Assembly (NCBI RefSeq): GCF_042477335.2
Contig: NC_091255.1
Location: forward strand, 43,254,501 to 43,318,500
DNA length: 64,000 bases
Reading direction: 5' to 3'
From: Ovis canadensis
Taxonomy: Eukaryota > Chordata > Mammalia > Artiodactyla > Bovidae
Part shown: in pieces, positions 22,801 to 47,314 of the stretch
Numbering within the stretch: position 1 is the stretch's first letter
How the letters are laid out: every line of letters begins with the position of its first letter
The notes under the pieces: model-generated
Told to the model about the DNA's origin: nothing
Seen by the model: only the letters and a program-made list of their open reading frames with translations
The model's database searches: none
Translations under genes and position numbers: made by a program

Positions 22801-25800
22801 TGAGCATTCCTGACACCTGCCCAGGTGACGCTGTGGCTGCTGCTCCAGGGGCCCCCCGTGACAACCGCTGCTCTGGGGTCTGAGACGGGCCCCACCTGCC
22901 CCAGGAAGGGGAGGCTGAACACCCGAGGCCTTGGGCACCAGTGGTCTCAGCCCAGCTACACAGGGAGGTGGGATCTTCACCGTTTCCCACACGGGGCGCT
23001 ACTCCCCACCAGCTGCCTGGAGCCCCAGCTGGGCTTTCTGCACGCAGCCAGAAGGGAGACACTTGGGTGCTGCCCAGAGGGAGCCCCGTCTGCAGGACTT
23101 TCTCCTCCTTGGGAAGGGGGAGAGCCGAGTGCAATGCCCCTAGTGCTGGGACACAACCAGGGCCTCATACTGCAGGGTCCAGTCCTGCCCAGGTCTGATG
23201 GCCCTGGGCAGAGGCGGAGAGGCAGTTCCCCCTACATGTAGCCCCTCTGGGTTCCAGACATTAAAGAGACTGGGAGTGGCGGGGGCCCTGGGACAGAGTG
23301 AGCCAGAGTGGGCTGAGCTGGGCCTGACACCTCTAGGCTCCACCTGCCCAGCAGCTCAATGACCCTCAGGCTGCCTCTCCAGCCCATTCGTTAACAGCTC
23401 CCACCTGGAGCTGCTCTCTTGCCTGGATTGTTGGGAGTTTTTCCTCTTTATAGAACAATTTATATTAAGTAGACTCTAAATAGAGCTCTTTAGGATGGGT
23501 TCGGTTTAAGCTGCCCTAAGTTTAATGGGCTGTGGGGGAGGGGTCTGTGCTAATTGCCTCTCAGGCCACTCTGAGTCCACTTTGTGGCCAGGGTCATTAT
23601 TCTTGCAGCCGTCCATGACTGGTTTCTCCAGGCCTGACCATTTGCTCCCAGTGGCCCGACCCCGCCTTTTTCTGGAAGGTCAGCGTCTCTGAGCTCAGAT
23701 CCCTGCTGATCCCTTCAGGCCTCTCTCAGGCCACAACACTCTGTGGGGGAGCTGCTGGCTTCCTGGAAGGCAAAGAGGACATAATGAAAAGGGAGGTGCC
23801 CAGGGCTGGGAGGCGGAACACAGGCGGGAGGATGGAGTCTTCTGTGTAAATAAATAAAAACCAGGCTTTGGGGTAGAGACGCACTCATTCATGCAGCCCC
23901 TGTGGGTGCCTCAGAAAAGACGCCTCTTTCTCCCAAGTGCAGCTTGGTAGGAACATTCAGGCTGATCTCAGCTCCCCCTGTTCCACCGGCCGGGCAAGTC
24001 TTGCAGTGTGCAACCTGAATGACTGCACAAGGAGGCCTGTAGGCACTCTGCCTCTCCTCCTGGCGCCTGGCAGTGCTGGGGCCCATTAGGGACCATGAAC
24101 TCATCAAGTGCTGTCGCTGACTGTGTGCTGGGGAGACAGCTGAGAACAGCCTGTGCATTGCAGACCCACTCTGTTGGCAGAAGCGGACAAGAAGATCCTC
24201 ACTTGAGAAACAAGATGACAGTGTGATGCCAGAGGGAAACAACAGGAGTGAGAGCAAGGCAGGCCAAGGGCGCACCAAGGGCATCGTGGGCAGGGCTCTG
24301 GTTTCATCCTCTGCAGCCAGGATGCATAGTGCTCTCCTGGGCTCCAAGGACAGTCGCTATTACACTGCCTCTCAGAGCCCCCAGGGAGGGCCGCCCCTCG
24401 GGAGAGGAGGGGGCCGGGAAGAGACCCCCAGCTGCTTCCTCCCACGCTTGCTCTCTGACGGATCCTCCCACGGAAGCCAGAGTTCCAGGAAGGGTCCAAG
24501 TCCAGGACTACAACAGTGGATGGGGTGGATGCTGAATCTAGAGGGACAAACACTGTTAACCTCATTTTGGAAATGAAACAAAACAAAAAAGACACGGAGA
24601 CTCACAGTGGACATAAGCACTGGTCCCTCTGGACCCTGGTGGCCATGCCCACTGCTCCCGCAGCACGTCCTGTGGGTTGTGTGTCTGGCCGAACTCAGAC
24701 CAGGTGCAGGAGCCTGGCCCCCAGAGCCTCAGGGAAGCACACTTCTGTCTTCCCCGTGGGAAAGTCCCCTGACCTGGGAAGGATGCTCAGAAGTGCCAGT
24801 CAGCCAGAGTGTCTGGTGTTGGCCCCTCGGAGGAAGGCATGGGCTGTCTGGGCCACGGTGAGGGAGCAGGATCAGTGGTTGCAGGTCTGGAACCCGGGTC
24901 TCGACCCTGCCTCCCTCCACCCCTGCAGAAAATAGTTCTTGAATCACCCAAGAGGAGTGGGAATCCACTCACCCAAACATCTCTTTTTCACAAGGCAGAA
25001 ACCAAGGCACAGATGGGAAGGGGCTTGGCGGGGACACAAGGGGATGAGGGGTGAAGTGGGCTGGGCCCTTGGGTGGGGCTGGGGGCAAAGCATAGGGTGC
25101 TGTTCAATGAGACAGAATGCAGGTGTTATCCTGCTTTCTGAACAACACAGCTGGCACCCGGCTTTTACATTTTTAATTTTTGTGTGTGTCTTTTAAAATG
25201 TTTTCGTCAGCCATCCCCAAGGCTGTAAAAATAGAGCTGCACAGACGCAGACGCGGCTAAGCCGGGAGTCAGCCTGAATATTCAGCTGGAGGGCACAGTG
25301 CTCAGGAAAGCAGTGAAACCTGATGAATTAAGCAGTGTCCCCAAGCTGGGCTGGCTGCCCGTTTCCACTTCCTGTGGCCTGGGAGCCAGGGCAGGGGAGC
25401 CCCTGATGGAAAGGAAATACACTTGGTTTCTGGGTTCCAAGCTGAGTAAGCTTGCCTCCTCCAGGAAGCCCTCCAAGTTTTCAAGAAGTTGCTTCACCTC
25501 TCAGGAGAGCCTGGAAGACCTATTTTCTTATTGTCGGTGTTTGGCTCCTGAAAGTACACCCCTTGCCATCTGGAAAGCATCCCCTAGGGGGGCTGCTCTA
25601 CACGCCCCCCCCCAGGAGTCCAGGGTTAAAGCAGGAACACAGATCCTTCAGCCTTACCTAATCCTTGACAGCTTGGTTGCTTGACCTGAACACCCATTTA
25701 TCCTCCTGGCAGATTTCCCCAGGCACTAACCCGGACCGGCACCGGGCACTGATGAGGCTGAGGAAGGCGGCCAGTTACCCAGGAGACGTGTACAGTCACC

Positions 25801-25994
25801 CAGGGGAGCCGGGTGCGGGGGTCACTGTCATAGCAGGACCTTGGGCTAGCGGTCCGAGGACAGCAACAAGCTGAGGTTGGGGCAGGTGGAGGCCGTCTGT
25901 GCTCTCCTGTCTCCTGTCCCACCCGCTCCTGACCCTGTCTACACTCGCAGCCACTTAGGCCTTCTTTTTTCAGCCCTCCTGCCCTGGGTCTCCA
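22801..25994. other. Gene-free, unique sequence
   Basis: No coding exon or RNA gene recognised. Two AT-richer islands, 23,440-23,660 and 25,180-25,330, stand out from the GC-rich surroundings and contain homeodomain- and SOX-like words; they are treated as findings. A C-run lies near 25,600-25,610. Confidence 0.4.
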
Positions 25995-26205
25995 GGCTTC
26001 CCTGGTGGCACTAGTGGTAAAGAACCCACTCCAGTGTAGGAGCCATAATGAGTCCCAGGTTCCATCCCTAGCTGGGGTAGATCCCCTGGAGGAGGGCCTG
26101 GCAACCCATTCCAGTATTCTTCCATGAAGAGAGGAGCCTAGTGGGCTACAGGCCATAGGGTCGCAGAGTCAGACACAACTCAGCAATTAACCCATACACA
26201 ACCTA
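25995..26205 (+). mobile_element. Bov-tA SINE, sense
   Basis: 'gcttccctggtggcactagt' head with tRNA-like region, then 'cctggcaacccattccagta' and 'agagtcagacacaactcagc'. Confidence 0.88.
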
Positions 26206-27134
26206 AAAAATGAAATACAACCCAAGCCACATCATCTGGCCCCCGGCTGACGGCTTCTGGTCGCTTTGTTGCCTTGGAGGCTCCTTGTGGGGACCAAGCT
26301 CCATCTTCCGCCTGGTGTCACATAGGAGAGGCTGGACCCCCGAGGTGAGGGCAGCCGCCTACCGGCGGAAGGACCACAGGTGACTCAGGACTTATTTGTG
26401 AAACGACAGTGTTAGACTAGAGACAGGGTTCCGGAGAGTCCGTCTTTTCTCTCTGAATGTCCTGTCCTGACCTGTGGGTGTGCCAGAAGGGCCCGGGCAG
26501 TCAATCTGGCCCCAGGGGGGTCTTTGCCCATCCCCATCCACCCCCATGCTTGGCTCTTGGAGTCCCTCGTTTCCAGTTCTGGGAAGCATCCCAATGTGTG
26601 AGTCAGGGGTTCTTAAAGTTTTCTAGGTCACAAACTTCTTAGAGGGTCAGCTGAGACGGCCAGCTCTCTCCCCAGAGGGACCGGAGCAGCGTCAGAGCAG
26701 CTCTCACGGTGGTTTATGCTCCTCCTGGGGGTTCGCAATTCCTGGCTGTGTGGGACACTGATGGGTCCAGATCGTGACCCTGGCCCTGCTGTGATCCCCT
26801 AGACCTATGTGCAGCTGGGGCTTCCCATCCGCAAAGTGGGTGTCAGGAGTGGCTCACGGAAAGCTCGGGGGGCTGCTTGGCAGAGGTTGGCAAGTCTGGA
26901 CTCACAGGCAAGCCCTGCTCCCTCCCCACCCTGATGCTGCCTCCCTCCTCCCTCTGTCCCCTCTTACTGGCCCCACTGCCCTGGCTATGGTTTCTGCACG
27001 AGAGGATGCGATCTGACCGGTCTGCTGAGCTCAGCCACAGGTTTCTCTCCCTTTACTAAGGAGATGGTTTATTGTGTCCAGAATAACTAGCTCCTGCTGT
27101 GGTCCACACTTGGGCTAGAAAAGAATTTCCAGAA
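26206..27134. other. Gene-free; possible old repeat
   Basis: No exon found. The stretch at about 26,600-26,700 ('ggggttcttaaagttttcta') looks like an old DNA-transposon-type repeat, not assigned. Confidence 0.35.
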
Positions 27135-27340
27135 TGAGAGCGTGGGGGTGTGTGTGTATGCTCAGTTGTGTCCGACTCACTGCAACCCCATGCACTATAG
27201 CCCATCAGGCATTCTCAAGGCAAGAATACTGGAATGGATTGCCATTCCCTTCTCCAGGGGATCTTCCTGACCCAGGGATCGAACCTGTGTCTACTATCAG
27301 CAGGCAGATTCTTTACCACTGAGCCACCTGGAAGACCAGA
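27135..27340 (-). mobile_element. Bov-tA SINE, antisense
   Basis: Contains 'gctcagttgtgtccgactca', 'ggatcttcctgacccaggga' and the reversed tRNA-like head 'ctttaccactgagccacctg'. Confidence 0.88.
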
Positions 27341-27482
27341 TGGGAGGTGCTGTTAGAACAGCCGGGTGGCTTAAGGAAGAGCCAAACTCTTCTGCAGGCT
27401 AGCAGCCAATTTTTATAGCCTCAAGACAGAGTAAATTCCTGCTGGAAGGGTGGCATTAGGTGATCATTAGGAGGTTATAGGG

Positions 27483-27817
27483 TGGGTCCCTTGGACTGCA
27501 AGGAGATCCAGCCAGTCAATCCTAAGGGAAATCAGTCCTGAATATTCATTGGAAGGACTGAAGTTGAAGCTGAATGTCCAATACTTTGTCCACCTGATGC
27601 GAAGAACTGACTCATTGGAAAAGTCCCTGAAGCTGGGAAAGACTGAAGGCAGGAAGAGAAGGGGAAGGCAGAGGATGAGACGGTTGGATGACATCACTGA
27701 CTCAATGGACATGAGTTTGAGCAAGCTCTGGGAGTTAGTGATGGACAGGGAAGCCTCGTGTGCTGCAGTCCGTGGGGTCGCAAAGAGCTGGACACGACTG
27801 AATGAACTGAACTGATA
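27483..27817 (+). mobile_element. BovB LINE 3' end, sense
   Basis: Starts 'gtcccttggactgcaaggag' and runs through the BovB ORF C-terminus to the (TGAAC)n-type tail at about 27,800-27,817. It is 5'-truncated; an open frame of 88 codons at 27,549-27,815 is the last part of the LINE protein. Confidence 0.88.
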
Positions 27818-28249
27818 AGGTGGGTAATAGAGTGGGTATTTTACCTAATATGGGGTCAGGGAACTGGCCGGTTTAGGTCCAGAGGCTCATGGCAACAGTT
27901 GCTATGAGGCTTGGTACTGAGGTTTTTGCCAGAGGTTTTTGTCATGTGACCTTATAATAACAGGGCTCCACAGCTTCATCCTTCCTTTGCCAATGTTTTA
28001 TTTTTATGACCAGTCCATCCACGTACATTTGAAAATAATACAATGTCTCTTTGGACTGCTTGTGCACATATATTCCTAGTCATGCTTCTGACCTGTCAGT
28101 TTCGGAGGGAAAAGTACTAAAACCTATCCCTAACTGAAACCGACTGTTTCTCTTTGTAGTTCTGTGAGTTTTTATGTTAAACATGTTGAAACTATGCTGT
28201 TAGGGGAATGACATTCCATAACCTTTATTTTGCTGGCAGATTGCTTCTT

Positions 28250-29370
28250 GCAGCCTTGAATGAATGAGTCCAACTTCATCCCTTTTAAAGTATTCTTCCC
28301 TTGGTTTCTGTTTTGTCTGATTCTGATGTGCACTCATCTATTTCCTTTGGTTAGGACTTTCAAAAGAATGTATTTTCCCTTCTGCTATGAAACTGTTCTG
28401 GGTCGTTATCATTTCTACGTGTTTCTTGAAGACAGGATTTTGTTTCTTATCTCTGGAGTTTTTTCCTGAATAGGCATATTTAACCCATTGGTTAAGAATC
28501 CACCTGCGTGCAGGAGACATAATGAAACGTGGGTTGGACCCCTGGGTTGGGAAGATCCCCCGGAGAAGCAAATGGCACTCCACTCCAGTATTCTTTCTTG
28601 GAAAATTCCATGGACAGAGGAGCCTGGCAGGCTCCAGTCCATGGGGTCGCAAAGAGTCAGACACAACTGAGCGTACACAACACACATACACATTTATTGC
28701 AATTGCTGAAATATTTGATCTTATTCCTGGTGTCACTTTTGTTTTCTATTTCCTGTGCTTTGTTTCTCACGCATTCCTAGTATTGTTGGATTTATTTCGT
28801 TTTTCCCACTTCAGTGTTTCCTTCTAATAAATAGTTTATGTTACACACTCTATTTTATGGAGATTTCCCTTAACACTTTCACTCACATACTTAACCTTCC
28901 AGTACCAGTACTGTACTCATGCTGAATCTGCACCTCGACAACAGCTTTGGCATGCTTTCCTGTCCCATAAACTACCTCCTTTTTTCATAACATCTATAAT
29001 TTTAGTACCAAATTGTTACTAATCCTTAAGCAGCCAACACATTCTTAGACTTAGCAAATTTTTATCATTCTTGACTCATCATTGTTTCTTACATTCCATT
29101 TCTGGATTAGTTTTTCTTCTTGCCAGAGAACATAAATTAGTCGTATTCTCGAAAAGGAATTGTTTTTGATGCCATATGATCTGAGACCTCCAATGTCATC
29201 AGGAAGTGTTTTTAGTCTTACATTCAGCTGGGTAAAGAACTCTGAGTGTGCAATTATTTTCCCTCAGGATGTGGAGATAATTACTACCTTTTTTTCTTGT
29301 TTCTAGTATTTGTAACATTCTCTTGCAAGTTGTCTGGTTTCTGTTTGGAAATATTTAGGCTCTAATAAAA
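28250..29370 (-). mobile_element. Degenerate L1 ORF2 region, antisense
   Basis: T-rich text such as 'ggtttctgttttgtctgatt' and 'tgtttcttgaagacaggatt' at 28,300-28,450 corresponds to the complement of L1 ORF2. The stretch after the inserted SINE (28,690-29,370) has the same T-rich composition but is only tentatively the same element. Confidence 0.5.
28487..28690 (+). mobile_element. Bov-tA SINE, sense, inside old L1
   Basis: 'cattggttaagaatccacct' head, then 'ctccactccagtattctttc' and 'caaagagtcagacacaactg'. It interrupts the antisense L1-like sequence. Confidence 0.85.
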
Positions 29371-31665
29371 CATCAACCCCTGTCCAGTGGTAGATTCATC
29401 CTGCCTGGCCCTTGTGGCCTCTTTCAATCTGAGTTCCGGGACATTCTCAGCTTTGGGAAGTTCCCTCCTGCATCTTTGTCTCCTTTTGGACCAAAAAATG
29501 AACTCTGTCTTCTGCATCTTCACCTTCGTCTCTCCTTTCATGCTGGGAGTCCTCGGCTTAATCATCCAACGCATCTACTTGCTCTTCAGCTGCGTCCACT
29601 AACACATTCAGCCCATTTATCAAGTTTCTTTGATGACCAGATTAAATTTTCCAAACACTCTAGTTGGCCTTTTTGAGGGCACAGTGTAAGGCTAAGGCTC
29701 TCTGCCTAAGGCTGTTGAGTATTCCTGCTCCAAGTTCTTGTTTTCATCATACTAACCCTGTTCCTTTGGTATTGTCCCCTTGTTCAGGTGTCTGACGACT
29801 GTTGGTACCTGAGGTTCACCCCAGCCACACAGCCTTCCCACATGTGCAAGAGAACAGAGTCACCCCTAAACAATGCCCAATGTGCTGGGCTGGGGGCTCC
29901 CCACCCCCCTGGGGCCCTGCCCATCCCTTCAGCCTGGCTCCGACATTCAACCCCCCAAACACAGAGGCCTGTCTTCTCTGATTGGCCCAGGTGTGTGTAG
30001 GGGTTGAGGGGGATGAGGAAGAGGGCTCAGCTCACCTGGTGGCTCCCACTGAGGTGCTCTAAACAGGTGTCCTGTGAGGAGCTGGGCCCCTCGAGCCCCA
30101 GATTCCCCCCAGGCTCCCTCCTTCCCTCAGGCCCCACTGCTGCCCACATTTAAGGTGTTCCCCCCAGGCTCAGGTTCACCTCCTGGAGGAGAAAGTTGTC
30201 CTGCAAGGCTGGGGCCTGGGACCACGGCAGGGGGTGGAGTCATGACTTCAGTGCGAGTCATCCGCACCTGGGGCTCCTTTCTCCCATCCCGGCCCAAGCA
30301 GCAGTTGTGGGTGGTGGGAAGGGCACAGCCTTTGGCATTTGGACAGAGCTTGGGCTCTGTATTCTCACCTTCAGATTTCACAAAATTAAAATGATTCTCT
30401 AACTCAACCTCGTGGTTAGGATGGACAACTTGGTTTGTGCCCAGCCCTCCCCCTGCTCCCAACTCTTTCCACTCACTTAGCAGGTACTCCCACCCCCCCA
30501 GGGCCTGAGTTCAGGCAGTCAGTGCTGAGGAGGTCTGAGGACAGAGCCAAGGCCAGGCAGCCCTTGTTTAAGTCTGAGGTTAGGGGCTCTGATGCCACCA
30601 GGGTCCAGGACTCCTGGGTCGTGGGGACAGGGAAGAACCCTCATCTCCAATCAGAGCAGTCATGCCCCTCACTTGGTCCCTGGGTCAGACCCCTGGGAGC
30701 CTCACCCTGGAAAAAATATGTCCACCTGTAAACACATCTGAGGGCTCCTGTTTGCACCTCTGGTTCGTATGGAGCCTGTAAATGAGGGGAGCCAGGAGGT
30801 GAGGCTGCTACCGCAGAGGCCTCCAGGAGAACAGAGAGGGATACTTAAGGTGTCCCAGCTGGACCCACCTGGACCTCAGTCTACCTTCTGGTCTGTCCCT
30901 GGGGTCTAAACCACTCCAAGCCCTCTGCTTTCAGGTACCGTCCACTCAGCCATCAGCAGCCGGGGTCCCCTCTGTGCATGGCCTAGGCCTTGCCCACAGT
31001 TTTCAGAACCAGGACGTTGGGTCCAGGCAGGTCTGATCTGAGTGCCTGGCTCCCACCGGCCTGAGAGGTGAGAGCTGCCAGCGCTGGTTCTCTGGCGCCA
31101 TCCGGTGTCCATATGTGTGAACTGCAGCTCCCGCACCTGCGGACACCACCTGCGAACTATCCTTTGCGAAGGAGGGTCGGGTAGGGAGGCAGCCTCACCA
31201 GCAGCGACCCTTTGGCCCCACGTCTCTCACGGTAAGAACCTTTATAACTTCCAGCCTCTTTAGGCCCCAACCTGTGGGTCCAAGCCAGCACTGCACAATC
31301 AAATTAATGATTTTTTTCTTTTTAATTTCACCAAAATTGCCAACAAGGCCAAGGTGTTGGCTGGGGAGGTGATTGGTTCCCATTTCTACGAATTTCTATC
31401 CTTCAGCATTTCTGTCATTTGTCCCAGCATGGCCCAGTCTTTTGAGGCAAGCAGCTGTGTGAGCCTGCAGGCCTGCCCCCTCCCCTCTGAGGCTCAGCCC
31501 CTGGGACAGGGCAGCTCTGGACAAAAGCCTACAAATGTAGCTGTTGGGGCCCCTCGTTCCCTCAGGCACAGTGCTGGGGAGACAGTGACCTGATTCCCCA
31601 CAAGGTCAGGGGGTGGCTGTGTGCAGAAAACCCTCTAAATGGAAAATGGACACGAGACACAGGAG
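29371..31665. other. Gene-free, unique sequence
   Basis: No exon, RNA gene or strong repeat recognised. Short open frames are unsupported. Confidence 0.4.
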
Positions 31666-31790
31666 TGATACACCCCAGGAACTGGGGGGCACAGGGCACT
31701 GGGGGGTGAGGGGCATCTGGGGGTGCTGAGAGTCTGGGGGGTGTGGGGCATCTGGGGGTGCAGGGCATCTGGGGGGGCTCAGGCACAGGC
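31666..31790 (+). repeat. G-rich minisatellite-like tract
   Basis: Irregular repeats of CATCTGGGGGTG and related phrases such as 'ctggggggtgtggggcatct'. There are more than eight runs of four or more G on the plus strand within about 120 bases, so G-quadruplex formation is plausible. Confidence 0.75.
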
Positions 31791-32092
31791 CAAGGTGCCC
31801 GGGACCTGCGCACATGCCTGATGCAAAAGCAGAGTGATATCTCAGCCACTTGGAGGTCATAAGCATGATGGGTATTTGAAGCTTGTGGCTAAGATAGGAT
31901 TCCTGCTGGCCAGGCAGGCTGGACACTGTCCTCAGCTCAGTTGACACCCAGGGTCCAAGCTTGTCCACAATGGCCAGGGGGATGGGTGGGAGCTGCTGCT
32001 CCAGGAGCCCAGAAGTGGGCTTAGGAGTCCTTCCTTCTCGTCCTTCCCCAAGGTTGCCTGTGCCCCCAGTAATCACTGGCACCCCATCACCA

Positions 32093-32095
32093 CAG

Positions 32096-32139
<44 letters not shown>

Positions 32140-32145
32140 ACACCT
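32093..32145 (+). repeat. (CA)n microsatellite
   Basis: A pure CA run of about 17-18 units from 32,097 to 32,131, followed by an interrupted CGTGCGCACACAC stretch. Confidence 0.95.
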
Positions 32146-32654
32146 GCATCCATTTCAATAGGTCGTGCTGCCACCAGGTGGCCAAGTCAGGACCAGTGCC
32201 CGGGTTCCTGTCAGAGCCTTCCAAGCCCACTGTTCTGGATGCCAGGGCTCCAGCCACTGGGGCTCTGGTCACCGCACCTCCCCCAACCTCGTGTCACTAA
32301 GCAAGTCCATTTCCTCCACCGAGAAGCAACACTGTGGAACAAATGTCCATTTTTTGCAACCCTTTCTCATGCAGGCCGACCAACCCTGAAAGAGGCTCAG
32401 GGACATGTGGTTTGGCCCAGGTCCCAGCAAGTTGGTGGCAAACCAGGCCCTACCTTCCTGGCTCCCACTTCCAGGCCCCTCCCGTGGCCTCTCCTCTGCG
32501 GCCTCTGGGGGGCTGAGCTCGCCCCAGCCCTGCTTGCTGGGTGGTCTGGGCTCACCTGGAAACTCTCTGACCCCTGGACTCCTGGGCTGGTTGTGGGCAA
32601 GACCAAAGGTATAAACACACTAAAACTCAGCCATGCGGGTTCATGTTCATTTTT
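32146..32654. other. Gene-free, unique sequence
   Basis: No recognisable exon or repeat; open frames up to 179 codons on the plus strand from 32,239 are unsupported and run into a BovB copy. Confidence 0.4.
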
Positions 32655-32820
32655 CACTATCTGTTGTGGTTCGGTCACTCAGTCACGTCCAACTCCTCGT
32701 GACCTCATGGACTGTAGCACACCAGGCTTCCCTGTCCCTCTCTATCTCCCAGAGTTTGCCCAAACTCATGTCCATTGAGTCAGTGAGGCCATCCAACCAT
32801 CTCATCCTCTGTTGACCTCT
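32655..32820 (-). mobile_element. BovB LINE 3' end, antisense
   Basis: 'ttcggtcactcagtcacgtc' through 'ccatccaaccatctcatcct' is the complement of the BovB 3' end, strongly 5'-truncated. Confidence 0.85.
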
Positions 32821-33459
32821 GATATGCCTCCTACGTGCCCCCAACCCCACGTAAAGTGTTGCAAGCCGCAGGAGGCGTTGTGAGGCCACATAAAGGGCAC
32901 GTCAGTGTGCAGGATGTGATGACACTGGGGTGGGTCCCAACTGGGGAAACTCACCCGGAAAGTGGAGAAACACCCTGAGTCTTTCTGCCCAAACCTGGAG
33001 CTTCTGCTCCTCCCAGGGGCTCTACATCTTGAGCCCAGAATATCTACAATGTTTTCAAGGGGTCGGTCTCCTCTCTCCATGGAGCTGAGGCATTTTGAGA
33101 TCACGTGATGGAGCCCCAGTACCCTCCTGGTTGGGACCCACCTGCTGTTTTCCTATCCTTCCTCCTGGCCAACTTAGGCCCGGAGCCCGAGGGGCAAGCA
33201 GGGGGTTCCTGGAGGGCAGCTGTGTGGAAGACAGCAGAAGTGGATGAGAAAGCGCAGGCAGGGGTGGCTGCTTAGGGGGCTGCTTCCCACTCGGGGACAT
33301 CACAGCTGCCAGCATGGCGACCTCCACCAGGTCAGGGCCTGTCATCCCTGACCCCTGCAGCCCATGGCGAGGCAAACCTGCCAAGCTGTGCCTCCCACCC
33401 GCCTCTCACCTCTTAGCTCCCAGCTGGACACCCAGGGACCAGACGCAGAGGACCTCGGG
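32821..33459. other. Region just downstream of NT5M
   Basis: Unique sequence past the predicted NT5M cleavage site. No other exon recognised. Confidence 0.4.
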
Positions 33460-33927
33460 GTGGGGACTAAGAACAGCATTTATTGTTCACGCCTCCAGTG
33501 AACACCCCAGCCTGCAAACCCCCAGGTTGGAGTGGGGGCCGAGCCCTTCAGCCGGTCAGAGGCCAGGCTGTGAGGTCCCCTGCACGGAGCCAGCATGACC
33601 TGGAACTCACACCGTGTTGCTGGATCCAGGCAGGTCCCTGGGGGAGACCCCACTGGGTGTCAGGCAGGCGGCAGGGGCTGAGGTTCAGAGGGGCTGCTCG
33701 ACCATCTGCTCCTGCATCGTCCTCAGACCAGGTAGCTGCCGGCAGGGAGGGGGCTTCCCTGAGGGAGGGGAGGACTGCCCCACCGAACAATGCCCCAGCT
33801 CCTCCCAGACCAGAGGCCTGAGGTCGGCCTGGGCGCCTGGTGTCCTATCCAGGCCCCTGGGCCCGCCCTGCACTGAAGTCCATGGAGGGCCCGGCCAGGC
33901 ACGTACAGGGCCGGGGCTCAGCCCAGC
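33460..33927 (-). other. NT5M: NT5M 3' untranslated region (predicted)
   Basis: Runs from the stop codon to a predicted cleavage site about 20 bases past the AATAAA signal. The left boundary is approximate and would be set by transcript data. Confidence 0.65.
33479..33484 (-). terminator. NT5M: NT5M polyadenylation signal AATAAA
   Basis: TTTATT on the plus strand, so AATAAA on the NT5M strand, about 445 bases past the stop codon. It is followed on that strand by GT-rich sequence (GTCTGG, GGGTGTCC), as expected downstream of a cleavage site. No closer canonical signal was seen after the stop. Confidence 0.75.
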
Positions 33928-46120
<12,193 letters not shown>

Positions 46121-46420
46121 GGCCCCAGGCGGGCGCTCGCCGCGGGCACCGGGGCCATGACGGCGGGAGAAGACACTGCGGTCCCGGGGCCGGGCGCCGG
46201 GCGCGTGGGGTGCGGGGAGCTCACAGAGCGCGCGCGGCGCCGGGGGCGCGCGGGGTACGGGCGGGGGGCGCGGGGCGCGGGGGGCAAGAGCGCGCAAGCT
46301 CCGGCCCCAGAGCGAGGCTGCGGTTTCGCCGCCCTTAAAGGGACCCGCGCCGACCGAGGCGGGCCTGAGGGGCGTGGCCTGGAGGATAGTCCGGGGCGCT
46401 GGGTTGTCCCCGGGGCGTCC

Positions 46421-46866
46421 GCAGTCCTCGAATCTCCACTGGCACCTTCTCCTGGGACTCTGGGCCTGGGCTCTCTCCTCCAACTGCCACAGCGAGGATA
46501 GAGCAGGCATGTGTCGCAGAGACGTTTACTGAGCCCCTAGAGCATCTCTCAGTGGAGCATATGGACGAGGTCCTGCCATCTTGGAACTTAGAAGGGGAGA
46601 TGGACAGGAAGCAAATAAGCCAAGACACAGGCAGAATTTAAGGGAGGGAACCAGAAGAGGGTGATGCGCCCCCTGCTTTACAGTGACTAGCTGGAGAGAG
46701 CTGCCAGAACAGACATTCGCCTTGCAGCTATCACAAAGCCTTAATAAAACTGGCGACTTTCAAATGAATCCATAAATGAATATTGTCATGTACCCTGTTA
46801 TAAGTGGGTTTTGGGAGGAGGGATTTAAAATCTTTTATCCTCACTCTGGTTGAAAAAGAGACAGTT
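46421..46866. other. Intergenic spacer, unique sequence
   Basis: Sequence upstream of NT5M between its CpG island and the first SINE. Nothing recognisable. Confidence 0.4.
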
Positions 46867-46877
46867 ACTATTGTTAT

Positions 46878-47156
46878 GCTCCTGCTGCTGCTGCTAAGTC
46901 ACTTCAGTCGTGTCCGACTCTGTGCAACCCCAGAGACGGCAGCCCACCAGGCTCCCCTGTCCCTGGGGTTCTCCAGACAAGAACACTGGAGTGGGTTGCC
47001 ATTTCCTTCTCCAATGCATGAAAGTGAAAAGTGAAAGGGAAGTCGCTCAGTGGTATCCGACCCTTCACAACCCCATGGACTGCAGCCTACCAAGCTCCTC
47101 TGTCCATGGGATTTTCCAGGCAAGAGTACTGGAGTGGGGTGCCATCGCCTTCTCCG
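46878..47156 (-). mobile_element. Bov-A2 SINE, antisense
   Basis: Dimeric Bov-A2, reversed. Flanked by a one-mismatch 11-bp duplication: ACTATTGTTAT at 46,867-46,877 and ACTACTGTTAT at 47,157-47,167. Confidence 0.92.
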
Positions 47157-47314
47157 ACTACTGTTATAGACAAGCTATATTCAACAGACACATCAGGATC
47201 CTTCTCATTAACATTCTAGTCACACTAGCATTTTCTCTATTCCAGAAACACCAAACTTATCTGGGTCTTAAGACTTTGGCGTACATTTATTCCTCTCTCT
47301 GAAACTCTGCCCAA

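Noticed and set aside
31680-31790. CRISPR-like array
   Set aside because: Repeats are irregular, G-rich and without spacers of even length; this is a simple minisatellite in a mammalian genome.
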